In this document: one piece after another, positions 22,678 to 33,232 of the stretch | How the letters are laid out: every line of letters begins with the position of its first letter | Numbering within the stretch: the first letter of the stretch is position 1 | Assembly: GCA_020465985.1 (NCBI GenBank) | Contig: JAANYP010004865.1 | Span: 124,001-188,000 of the forward strand | Origin: Centrapalus pauciflorus | Taxonomy: Eukaryota > Streptophyta > Magnoliopsida > Asterales > Asteraceae | Length of the DNA stretch: 64,000 nt | Direction: 5' to 3' | Program-made: the position numbers and the translations under genes | Notes under the pieces: generated by a model | The model's database searches: none | What the model was told of the DNA's origin: nothing | The model's input: only the letters and a program-made list of their open reading frames with translations

Positions 22678-24779
22678 ATCTGTACACAGAAACAACAACC
22701 AATATTAGTAATGAAAAATAAAATGAAACTTGTTTATTTCGAATTTGCATAATTTCGAACCTACATAAGTTCGAAATCCAACACATTCGAATTTAGACAA
22801 GTTCGAATTTATTTGAAAACATTCGAATTTAAAGAAATTCGAAGATTATGTTCGAACTTGACTGACTTCGAACTTGTAGATATTTCAACAAGTTCAAACT
22901 TGTGACAAGTTCAAACATGAAGAACATGTTCGAAGTCGGTCATTTTCAAACAAAAGTCCAAGATTTTAACCCTATTTGACTTAAAAATTGGTAGTATAGT
23001 CCTATTGGGTTCTAATCGAAGTTATATGTGATTTATTTGAACTATTACCGGTTAAAACTTGTGATTTTAAACCACATAGTTTAAACCTATAAAACATCAA
23101 ATAAACTCGATTTTTTGCCATAATAAAGTCCTAAACTACCCAAACTTTGTATAATGATGATTATTATACCTAAGTATGTGATTAGGTTCGAGAAAAGTGT
23201 GCAAAACTTCGAGGAATAGAAAGAAAGTCGAACGCGACAAGTTCGAATGAGCAAATTCGTAATCGCCGGAGACAAGTTCGAATGCACAAATTCGAAGGTA
23301 GGTGCCTTAAATGAAGTACTTTTGACCTATATATACCAACAACCTTCGAACTTGCCATAAATTCGAACTTCCTGACAAATTTGAAGTTTAGTTCGAATTT
23401 GTCTAAATTTCGAACTTAAGTGAAAATTTTGAAAATACTTGAATAAAAATTCAGCTTTTTCAACTTTTCGTGTAATGGAATTTTACAAACATTGCAAAAT
23501 TATTCACACCAAGCAATAGATTTTCACGCAATTTTTGTTTATTCAACCAAAACACACATCCTAGTAACTTTGACCTTTTTCCTACTTAAAATAAAATAAA
23601 TTAAATTAAATTAATTAAATTAAAATAAATTAAAATAAAATAAAATAAAGTAAAATAAAATAAAGTAAAATTTGAATAAAATTTAAACTTTAAGTTACTC
23701 AAAACTACTTTTAATAATTTACAACCTAAACTAACAGAATATTTTTACGAGAAAGTCAAAGAAGGTTCAATCAGATAGTGTTGTCAATACGCACTTTCAG
23801 TATTACACTTTCACACTTAGAAATTTTTTATTCCATTGATTGTTTGTCGTGATATACATTCCTAGTCGATTGTCGGTATGATTTTCCCTTTAATCATTTT
23901 ACACTTTGGAATATCCCTTGGCCTTTTTATTTATCAAGAAACTACCTTACGTGTCCCATATTTAGACATACTTCTATGATCAAGGCAGACACAAAATGAT
24001 TATAACTTTTCGGTATTGCAAGTTTTCTTTAAAAGGAAAACGTCGGACACAGTTCTGTATGCACATATAACAGAGTGTCTTAGTTTGTCTTAGAGTCTAT
24101 TTAAAGCTAGTAAGACAGCGATGACAGGTCTTTACTTACGTACAACAAAGCGACTTTTCTTGCTAACTCGAGTCAAAACAGAGGTTATCAGTCTGTACTT
24201 ACGTACAACAAAGCGACTTGTTTTGACTCTCTCCTTTTTATCAAAATTTTTCTTTTCTTTTCTTTTCTTTAAGATGTATTTGATGTTGCCATACATCCCC
24301 CAGAAAATTTGCATACCTCATTTAGAATCATTGTCTGTATGTCTCTGCATAGAAATTAAGACCATTTGGTCATACATCTAAGTTAGTTACACATATGACT
24401 TTTTCTTGAATATTTTATTAGCTTTTGAGATTCCCTTTGTGTATTACGCCTACCAACACATCAAACAAGAAAATGTATATGACTTAGAGTTTAAGGTGCA
24501 TTATGTGTGAAAGCTTAACACTTAGATTGTATCGACTGTGCTCATTTTCGTCACTTTGAACCTATGTATCTAAGACTTGACTCAATTTTCTAATATTCTC
24601 TTTTTTGGAATTTTTATGGTTTTCTCTCTGTTTTTGTTTTTCATTTTTAAGAAAAGCTAATAAACTAACCTACTAACTTACTATAAATTATACTTAAACA
24701 CTAACTTGCTATAAAAAGAAAGAAATTCTACTTAACCACTAACTTACTATAAAAAGAAAGAAAAGATTCTAAGGTCAAG
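22678..24779 (-). other. pol-ORF3 spacer of copy A with TTCGAA array
   Basis: Non-coding. Moving away from pol it holds T/A-rich repeats, a triple hairpin module (24050-24220), a TAAAATAAAATAAA-rich stretch (23590-23680), and a dense TTCGAA/AAGTTCGAA array in two blocks (about 23210-23420 and 22740-22930). The same order is seen in element C at 39498-41600. Confidence 0.75.
24050..24220 (-). repeat. Triple hairpin module of copy A
   Basis: Three imperfect copies of 'TTTGTTGTACGTAAGTACAG' on the minus strand (about 24124-24154, 24188-24219 and a degenerate one at 24050-24080). Each core can fold as stem TGTAC/GTACA with loop GTAA. Confidence 0.7.
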
Positions 24780-27340
24780 TTACTCTGGATTACACATACC
24801 ATTCAGTTGAACTAACAACTCAAAGCGTGACTTATCAAAAGCTTTAGTAAATAAATGAGCATTATTATCTTCCGTTGCCATTTTTACCAGCTTTATTAAG
24901 TTCTTTTCAGCACAATCACGTATAAAATGATGTCTTATGTCTATGTGCTTTGTTTTACTGTGTTTAACTGGATTATTAGTTATAGTAATAGTAGACTGAT
25001 TATCTATCCTAATGGGTGTATGAGTGTAAGTCAAACTGTAGTCCCGAAATTGTTGTTGTATCCACAAAACCTGTGAACAGCAACAACCAGCAGCTACATA
25101 TTCGGCCTCGCACGTTGACACGACTACCGAAGTATGTTTCTTGCATTGCCAGGATACGAGCCTCCCTCCAAGGAACTGACAACCTCCAGTTGTTGACTTC
25201 CGGTTCAAGCTGCAACATCCATAGTCTGAATCCGTGAATGCTTCCAATTCCATATCACCATCAAAATGATACCAAAGTGCTAGCTTTGGTTTCGACTTGA
25301 GGTATCTCAGAATCCGCTTCACAGCTTTCATATGCATTTCTTTCGGATTGGCTTGAAACCTAGCACAAATACACACAACAAACATAATGTCAGGTCTAGA
25401 AGCATTTAAATACATAAGTGATCCGATCATGGCCCGATATAGAGTCGGATCCACATCAGTATCACTTTCTGTACCTGGTCCGATATTGTGATTCACTTGA
25501 ATCGGTGTACTAAAGTGAGCAGTCAGATTTGTTCCTTCCATCCCAAAGCGCTCCCGAATATCGTAGACATACTTCGTCTGATGGATAAACATGCCCTCCT
25601 TCCTCTGTTCAACTTGCAAACGCAGAAAGAAGTTTAACTCTCCCATAGCACTCATCTCAAACTTTGACTTCATCACCTTCTCAGAATCATTGCACATCTG
25701 CTCGTCTGATGACCCGAAAAATGAGTCATCCACGTACACTTGTACCAAGATAAAATCTTCTCCCTTTCTCTTTACGAAAAATGTACTATCAATTCTCCCA
25801 CTTTCAAAACTGTTGTCTAAAAGATGAGTTGATAGCGTCTCATACCATGTCCTTTGTGCTTGATGTAATCCATACAGAGCCTTATCAAGACGATACACTC
25901 TGTCTGGATACTTTGGATCTGTAAACATGGGCCGTTATTCGACGTACACCAGTTCCTTCACCTTGCCATACAGGAATGCACTATTTACATACAACTGATA
26001 AACTTTAAATCCTTTGAAGGATGCAAAGGCCAGAAACAGACGAATTGCTTCGAGCCTTGTCACTGGTGCAAACACCTCATTGTAATCGATTCCCTCTTCT
26101 TGGTGGAATCCCTTTACTACAAGTCTTGCCTTGTTGCGAGTGACAATACCCCTATCATCTTTCTTGCACTTAAAAACTCATTTGGTTCCTACAGAAACTT
26201 CTCCTCGCGGTAGCGGCACTAACTCCCACACTTCTAGCTTTCTGAATTGTGACAGTTCTTCTTGCATTGCTTCAACCCAAGAATTGTCTTTCAGTGCCAT
26301 TTGTACATTCTTCGGCTCTACTTGTGAGATAAAACATGAATAAAGGCAAGTGTGAAAAGCCTCGGAGTCATTAATCATCGACAACAACACTGTGTTGTTA
26401 TTCAAACTACTCCTAGTTCTCACACCAGAATGTGGTTTTCCTATGATACTCTCAACCGGATGATCCTTGTTTATCCTTGATGTTTCAATCTCATCGACCC
26501 TAAGATTATCTCCTAAGTTTGATCCTATTTCACCTAACGGGGGAACGACTTCAGATGCTACATTCTCTTCCTCATGATCACTGTCATCAGAGTTAGAAGT
26601 AGTAGTCTGATTTTCGTTTGTAGGTATTTCAGAATCATTCTCTGCTGGAGACCTATCTTCTGTCGATGTAGGCTCAGAAGTTGATGGAAAGCTTGTCTTT
26701 GGAAAACCTTGACCGTCGTCATTCAGATTAAATGACGATAAGTCATTTTCAATTGTACCTGCATTTCCATCCAAAGGAATGTTAAATGATTCAAACAATG
26801 AGTCATAATCAAATATCCATTCCGGACCAGTTTGGGGTTCATGTGTATAACTTGTTACATCAATGTTATACACAATTTCTACCGTACCGTTTGTTTTGTT
26901 AAAAACCCTTTTGTTTGGTGAGTTAGGCACATAACCTAGGAAATAAGCTTCGTCAGCCTTTTTACCAAACATAGGTTGATGTTTTGTTTTCATTGAAGTA
27001 CACGGTACCCCAAATGGTTTGAAGCCAGTTAAATTTGGTGGTCTTTTATTCAGAACTTCATAACAGGTTTTGTTCAATGATTTGACAGTAAGGACCCGAT
27101 TTAAAACATGACAAGCGGTATTCACTGCCTCCCCCCAAAACATGGTAGGAAGCTTTGAATCCGAGAGCATTGTCCTTGCTGCCTCAATCAAAATCATGTT
27201 CTTCCGTTCTGCCACCCCATTTTGTTGTGGCCCATATGGTGCACTAAATTGATGCACTATGCCTTTGGAAAGGCAATATACACCAATTACTGTGTTTTTA
27301 AACACTATTCCATTATCACTCCTGATACATTTTACCCTCG
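24780..27340 (-). pseudogene. Copy A pol: integrase C-terminal half, RT, RNase H
   Basis: The minus strand begins at integrase 'VKCIRSDNG' (second catalytic Asp) near 27335 and runs through 'NGVAERKN' (catalytic Glu) and 'NPNKRVFNK'-type text to 26178. RT and RNase H fill 25928-24780, with an intact active-site 'YVDD' and 'STCEAEYVAAG', ending near '..NGMCNPE'. In-frame stops break the join between integrase and RT: a Trp codon became TGA in 'GTKWVFK' and a Gln codon became TAA near 25935. The integrase N-terminal half, protease and gag are missing because the sequence changes to Q2 at 27340. Confidence 0.85.
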
Positions 27341-28110
27341 TCAAAGCCTGCATCCTCCTTAGCAAGAGCCCAAGTACACTTTGACAACTTGGTAAGGAAG
27401 AAATTCTTTGATGTAGCCAACAGAAGGCTTGCGAAGGAAACAATTGTCAAAGCTATCCTTATCTCTAAGAAAGGCAAGCAGTGGAAGATACAGATAACCA
27501 GGCTAGGTGCTGAAGGTCCAGAATTGGAAGCATATGAATACACTGATGTTGCTTGCATGGGGTACAGAGAGTGGGTTGAATTGGCAATTGCCCTGAGTCA
27601 GTCAAAATCTGAAACTGCTAAGACTATCAGGGCATATGTCAAAACGCTGATGGAAAGAGTTAAGAACCCGGGCCTGATCTTAGAAGAACAAATTATGGGT
27701 ACCTCAGTGGTTCAACCCAAGATTAAGGCCAGGAGAAAGAGGAAGGTTACTGAGCTGGAAGAACTCCTGATCATGCTTGATCAAGGCATTCTAGCTGTTG
27801 AGATCAAAGGAGTGAATCACAGCCTGCCCAGAGCAGTTGAACCTGAGGAAGATATTATAGAAGATCCTGAGTTTGGGGTATTCTTTGTAGATCCCCTAAC
27901 AAAAAAATGTGTTTCCAGAGAGCATCTGACCTGCACAAGGTAGGTCTTAAACAATAGCATTTAGACTTGCCAACTCCTTCAAACAATCTTAAAGATGGAG
28001 AGCAGCTATCTGGGAACAGCTAAAAGGCTTTAATGAGAGAGGAGAACTTCGACACCCTGATTTCATTTTGAAGAAAGGCCACAGGAGCTTGAAGGTCCAT
28101 CTACAGCTGA
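27341..28110 (+). pseudogene. ORF3 C-terminal part of Q2
   Basis: Open from about 27389 to 27943 (184 codons), then continuing in another frame towards 28110. It is collinear with Q1 ORF3 at 6707-5885: 'NRRLAKETIVK', 'GAEGPELEAYE', 'YREWVELA' and 'GVFFVDPL'. The charged, Glu/Lys-rich helical part and the conserved 'YREWVELA' block mark the C-terminal domain of this ORF. The N-terminal side is cut at the joint to copy A, so it is not a functional gene. Confidence 0.75.
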
Positions 28111-28444
28111 GTAGATAAAGAATGGAAGTTGTTGATAAGTTGGACAGGCTTACCATTATTTTCTCTCACCATCAATAGTCCTATTTGTTGAAACTTTTCC
28201 TTGTACATATGTTGTACTTTATACATTAGTTGTAATCTTTCTTATTACATTAGTTGTAATATACTTTAGTACATTAGTTGTACTTTTGTAAGAACATGTG
28301 TTGGTTGTAATCAATACAGTATATATATAAACTGATATTTTACTTTACTTCAATTTTGCAATTTCATTTCAGCAAATGTAATGTAAATATATATAGTAAT
28401 CATTGATAAAATCAGCTTAGACTGATTATTGCAAATAGGGGGAT

Positions 28445-29564
28445 TGTTAGGCGTAAAAAGGCCTCAGTCAAACCTGTTAGACATCTCAGGGGGATATTAT
28501 TAATCAAACCTATTTGATGCACTTCAAGGTAGAAATTAAGGCCTGTTAATGCCTTATTGAGACCTGATAAGTGATTTGAAATATCAGTCAAAGCAGTTTA
28601 CCCTGTTGCATTTGTTGCAACTAAGGCAGATTGTCCAAGCTGTTCTACTCTGTTGAACAGGCTGGACATAAACTGTCTACGCTGCTCTAACCTGTTGAGC
28701 AGTTTGGACAAATTCTAAGTGTTCTGTTCTTTGGGAATAGAACATGTTCTTTGTGAACAGGCTAAACACTTTACGGAATATATTTCCATGTCCTCATGTA
28801 TTGTCTTGGACCAAGAGATCAGTTCACAAAGTCGAAGACAACGTTGAGAAACGAAAGCAGCTAACACTGCCCATGATGTTCTATTACATGAAGACAAAGT
28901 GGATATTTGAAATGGGTTACAGACCAATTCTTATATCAAAATGGCCATAACAGAAGATGAAAAGTTTAAAATTGACGTTCCTCTTTTGGCTAAAGCTTTC
29001 TGCAACAGAGAAAAAAAGGAAAAGACAAAGATTTTGCAATGTAAAGACAATACTGCTGTGTCAGAACGTGCAGAAAAGTATTCTTGTCTTTTTGGAAAGA
29101 CATTCCACTATCTCTATGTCCAATGAGGAAGCTTCACTAGGATTCTTAGTGACAGTATAAAAGGAAGCTTCTAAGGAATGTGAGATACCCAAGAGTGTGA
29201 TATTTAGAACATGCAAAGAAGTGTGTTTTCATGCATGCAAAGTCTGCTTAAATAAGACAGTAAAGTGTGTCCAAGCTGTCTGTCTGTCTGTCTTGTAAAC
29301 AGTGAGTTCATCTTTGTGAGAGTATTCATTGTAACTAGTCTGAGTGTGTCTTAGATTAGTAGAACATCTATTGTGTCTGTCATCTCAGCTTAAACCTTTC
29401 CGCAGTTCAAGCTTGTTTGTAATTAACACTTGTTGATAATACATACAAACATTTAGAAAGTGTGTTGAATTTTTAATCGTTGTATTCACCCCCCCCCCCC
29501 CTACAGCGTAGAGCAACATACTAGGGAAACATTTTAGGATATATATAAGATCAATGATCCAACA
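28445..29564 (+). repeat. 3' LTR of Q2
   Basis: Starts TGTTAGGCGTAAAAAGGCC directly after AAATAGGGGGAT (polypurine tract) and ends ...GATCCAACA. Length 1120 bp. The U3 half contains inverted repeats such as CTGTTC...GAACAG and CTGCTC...GAGCAG (28630-28765) and a 13-C run at 29489-29501. Confidence 0.85.
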
Positions 29565-31411
29565 CTATGAGAGGAAGACTATGATCAGGTTGATCCCGAT
29601 GATCTATAGCAGACACACCTGCAATGGCAACTGGCCATGGTCATACAGAGAGTGAAGAAGTTCATGAAAAGAACTGGAATAAATCTTAGTGTGAACAATG
29701 TAGGTTTTGATAAGTCAAAAGTCAAGTATTACAACTGTTAGGGGTTGGAACACTTTGCGAGAGAGTGTCAAAGACCCATGATGGATAATTATCAGATCTT
29801 GGGACGTCAGACTGCTACCGGTTCAGGGAATCAGGCGTCAGTGGTTGGGTTGCTGACAAATGTATCCTCTATCAAACAGTTAGATGGTACATACGATTGG
29901 AATGCACATCCTGAGACAAACACTAGAGCCCTCATGGCTGAAGTGAAAGAAGCAGATAATGGAGCAGATGAAGTGAGAAAAGAGGACACCCAGCAGTCCG
30001 ATTCAGATCCATTGGTACTGGGGAATTCTGAGGAGTTAACTACTCTGGAGTTTGCAGCTCAGATGGCCAACGTCGAATCTGACCAGAAACAGGTAACTCT
30101 CAACTTTTCTACTTTTCATGATTTATGTGTTTATGTACTACTTTGAATGATAAATTGAATCTAGTGCTAGAGACACATTCATATATTACTGCTCAAATTC
30201 AATCCTTAAAATCTGATAATGCTAGTTTATTAGACATTAAGGAAGATCTTAAGGCCAAACTGAAAGTTGATGCTCAAGATATGATAGTTCTGAAAGACAA
30301 ATTAAGTGAAAAATGTGTCAGGAATGAACTAATTTATGAGCATGTAAAGTCACTGACCAAAGAGATCTCCCTTAAAGATGTGGAATTAGTTGAATCTAGA
30401 GTTAAGGTTGCTGAGGCAAATAGCAAGATTGAAAAGTTTATGAACTCGTCCTAAACTTTAGGCAAGATCTTAGATTCTCAGAGACAGTCTAAGAAACCGA
30501 CAAGACTAGGATATAAAGATGTGCCTTCTTCATGCAATAGAAACTATGTACATATTCCTCAGGATGAGACCAAGGAAACGGTTAAATCAGAGGAAGTAAT
30601 GGTAACTGAGTCGGCTAAGGTGTCAACAGCTACTTCTCAGGATAAGAAAACAGTACAGTTTATGTAGTCTAGTAATATGCCAAAACGAGAAGAGGCTAAA
30701 ATGGTAAGGGATAATAACAAAGAGGAGGTGAACAAGGCTGCTGATGCAAACAAAAAGGACATTAGTGAGACACCTAAGGCAAAGAGTGCTTATAAGAAAT
30801 CAATTGATACGATGTCTTTCTTTAAGTGTCATGAAAAATGTCATGTTGCTTCAGGTTGTTCCTACAAGAAACCAGAGTCTACACCAATCGTAGGAAAATA
30901 AGAACAACAAACCTTGAAAACAATGCCTAGTAGTGCGAGCACGAGTAGTTCTCAAAATTCAGAGAACTCTAATGTGATGTCATGAGTAGGTAGTAAACAA
31001 CTACCGGTGTCTATCAAACAAAATGAAGGCCATATGGATAATTCACCGAATACATTCCCAAGTCAATCAAGGTCTGGACCCTAACCTATCATTAGGAATC
31101 ATACACGTAGGAGAAGTTACACTCCAGTTAGGTCTCATACTCCTAATAGACATCAGACACCAGGTATAGCACAGAATTATCAAAATGAGATGTACTATAA
31201 CAATAATTACTCTAGGGCTAAACAGTAAAGACCAACCCAAAGGCCAAGAGTGGATCTAAATCACTCGAATCCACAACCTGTTATTGATCAAAAGCCCAAG
31301 TTACCTGAAAGGAGATATGGGTATTTGAAAGAATTCACGTTTGTGGATGAGAATAGTATTACCAAGTTAATCATGGCTTGGGTTCCCCGTGATAATAACT
31401 TGTCTTGTTAG
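29565..31411 (+). pseudogene. gag of copy D (N-terminally truncated, many stops)
   Basis: Collinear with gag of element C from 'EDYDQVDPDD' onward. It keeps the first zinc-knuckle region ('ARECQRP' at about 29757, with a Cys codon lost to a stop just before), the 'QLDGTYDWN' block and the helical segment (30125-30454). It also has the second CCHC-like motif 'CHEKCHVASGC' (its Gly is replaced by Cys) and the end 'MAWVPRDN'. Many in-frame stops and frame changes are present. One base is lost at the normal gag stop, so reading goes four codons further to TAG at 31409. Confidence 0.8.
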
Positions 31412-31653
31412 TGTGCAGGAGTCTACTACAGGTACAAACAACAAATGGTATGTTGATAGTGGTGGTTCTCGACACATGACAGGGGTACAAAGGACGAAAC
31501 AGCAGGCATGCTGATTGGGTTCTTAGACCAAGTTGAGAACTCATGATAACTAAGTTGGTAAAATACAACTATGAGGATCTGCTCACAAAAGCATTTGATA
31601 GATCACGCTTTGAGTTGTTAGTCCAACTAAACGGGATGCAAAATCCAGAGTAA
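31412..31653 (+). pseudogene. Deleted pol of copy D (protease start joined to integrase stub and RNase H end)
   Basis: The protease start 'WYVDSGGSRHMTG' (31440-31485) is joined at a G-run to an integrase remnant like 'TKDETAG' (31485-31545). That remnant is joined in turn to the last codons of RNase H ('LLTKAFDRSRFELL', ending TAA at 31651). About 3 kb of pol is missing compared with element C. Copy B (51670-51953) has the same joints. Confidence 0.75.
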
Positions 31654-32032
31654 CCTGACTTCATTAGATAGTATTTCTTTTAAATTTTTAAGTTTTATTT
31701 TGTCTAGTTAGTTAATTTAAAAAAAAAAAGAGAAAAACATAAAAATGAAAAAAGAAAAAAGGAGAGAGGTCTTAGAGTTAAAGGCTCAACATGATGAGAT
31801 TTAGCAAAGTCTAACAAACTCTAAATGTTAAACTTTGACACATAATGCACTACATATTCATGATCTGATGTGTTGGTAGGCATAAAACATGAAGGTTTTC
31901 CTAAAAGCATAAAACAATCCAGAAATTGTCATATGTGTAACTAACTTAGACGTATAACCAATAGGTTTTAATTTCTGTGTTAGAGGCTCATATATATCAA
32001 CTACCAATAAAACATTTAGCTTTTTATTATTT

Positions 32033-32037
32033 ATAAG
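32033..32037. repeat. Target-site duplication ATAAG of element C (other copy 43066-43070)
   Basis: ATAAG occurs immediately before the TG of the 5' LTR and immediately after the CA of the 3' LTR. Five bp is the usual copia target duplication. Confidence 0.95.
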
Positions 32038-32524
32038 TGTTGGTACATTCAGTGTGACGACAGCAGTCTAGTTTTGTTATTGATAAGACAAGTTCTTAGG
32101 TGATTCTAGAATACAAGTCTTGGCATTCGAATCTGTGATAGATTCGAATGTAACCATAGATTCGAAAATAGGCTAGATTCGAGACTGTCAGATGGACAGA
32201 TTCGAATGGGCCTTGGGCCAGATTCGAGGTTGGCCCACAACAGACTCGAATCAGGGTCTATAATTAGGGATAGACTCGAATGATTAGCAGACTTTTTGCA
32301 GAATTCGTGAGGAATTAAGCAAGAGGCGATCTCGAGTTTATCAGCTAGGTGAGTGCCGTTTCGGAGAGAATTAGTACGTAGGATCGTTCGCGTGTCGTTC
32401 GTTCAGCGTCTAATAGTCTCCGTGTTTCCGTTGGTTGAGAGTTGTCCTTCTAACCGTCAACGAGGATTCCGCACTCGTTCACGGATCCGCGTCTAGATAG
32501 ATCTTGCAGTCGTAGACCTTACCA
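32038..32524 (+). repeat. 5' LTR of element C
   Basis: Starts TGTTGGTACATTC and ends GACCTTACCA. U3 contains about a dozen ATTCGAAT/AGATTCGA motifs (32130-32310) around a TATA-like TCTATAATTA (about 32257). Compared with the 3' LTR it has one extra C next to the end. Confidence 0.93.
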
Positions 32525-32525
32525 G

Positions 32526-32539
32526 TGGTATCAGAGCCT
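32526..32539 (+). promoter_or_regulatory. Primer-binding site (initiator Met tRNA)
   Basis: GTGGTATCAGAGCC, one base after the LTR. TGGTATCAGAGC is the standard plant copia site complementary to the 3' end of initiator methionine tRNA. Confidence 0.93.
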
Positions 32540-33232
32540 ACGGAGTGTTCTTTGTGTTCTTCGCGTTCATCAGATACATTCTAGGTTTCTTGACGCTAGT
32601 TGGACGGTTTTGCTCTCAAAAACGTGTTTTGAGCTTAGCAAATTTATATTCGGGAAACACTTTGTGGTTTTTCACGTTTTTGATCGAAATCATTATTTTT
32701 CATTTGAAAAATAGTGATTTAATCTGTAAAACGTCAAAAAATCAATGTGTTAGCCGTTTTTCGAGTTTGCGGCGCTCGAATCTATAGGGGTAATTAGGGT
32801 TTTACTTTATTTTCGAGTCTAACCTAAATTCGCTCCTTTCGAGTCAATTTCAGAGAGTTTCGAGTCTACCTTGTTTCGAATCTGTTACTTCATTCGAATT
32901 GGATCTCGAGTCTATATTGTTTCGAGTTTGTTTCGAGGTTGTTACTGTCTCGATTCTGTGCTTCGAATCTGCTGACATTCGACTCTGCTGTGCCTTCGAT
33001 TCTAAGTATCTTCGAATCTAAGGAGTTCTTCGAATCTGACATAACTTCGAATCTAAGGAGTTCTTCGAATCTGACATTATTTCGAATCTAATTGACTTTT
33101 CAGACTTAATCGAATTTAATTTCAAAAGATTTAATATTAATTAGTTTCGAATCTATCTAGATTCGAATAAGTTAATCTAAATCAGTTTCGAATTAAATTA
33201 ATTAAGTTCAAATTCAATTTCTTTCAGAAAAG
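32540..33232 (+). promoter_or_regulatory. Untranslated leader of element C with TTCGAATCT array
   Basis: About 690 bp between PBS and gag ATG. From about 32770 it is packed with TTCGAATCT, TTCGAGTCT and related words, the same motif as in U3 and in the 3' spacer of this element. Confidence 0.8.

Larger units (their letters stand above)
21410..27340 (-). mobile_element. Sirevirus-like copia copy A, truncated at both ends
   Basis: On the minus strand: integrase end, RT and RNase H (27340-24780), a 2.1-kb non-coding spacer, then ORF3 (22677-21410). Its left end is cut by the solo LTR and its right end by Q2, so neither LTR is present. Pol and spacer are close relatives of element C at 32038-43065. 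Confidence 0.8.
27341..29564 (+). mobile_element. Copia element Q2, 3' end only
   Basis: The C-terminal part of ORF3, a purine tract and the 3' LTR of the same family as Q1, in opposite orientation. The LTR ends at 29564 and is followed by CTATG, inside the gag of copy D at the codons for 'ALW'. The other target-site copy is lost because Q2 is truncated at 27341. Confidence 0.8.
29565..31996 (+). mobile_element. Copia copy D, left part (split by the Helitron; continues at 58110)
   Basis: Contains gag from the codons before the first zinc knuckle, a pol deletion scar and the start of the 3' spacer. The spacer stops at 31996 in ...CATATATA and resumes at 58110 with TAATTATT..AATGAGG. Copies A and C are continuous there, reading CATACAGACAATGATT-type sequence. 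The left end is the Q2 insertion joint. Confidence 0.8.

Noticed and set aside
28941..29160. Two overlapping ORFs of 61-67 codons in the Q2 LTR
   Set aside because: They lie in LTR sequence and recur in reverse in the Q1 LTR (4868-5093) as a consequence of LTR homology; no start context or known family.
32130..33215. CRISPR-like look of regularly spaced short palindromes
   Set aside because: Spacing is irregular, repeats are 6-12 bp, there are no cas genes, and the array spans the LTR and leader of a plant retrotransposon.
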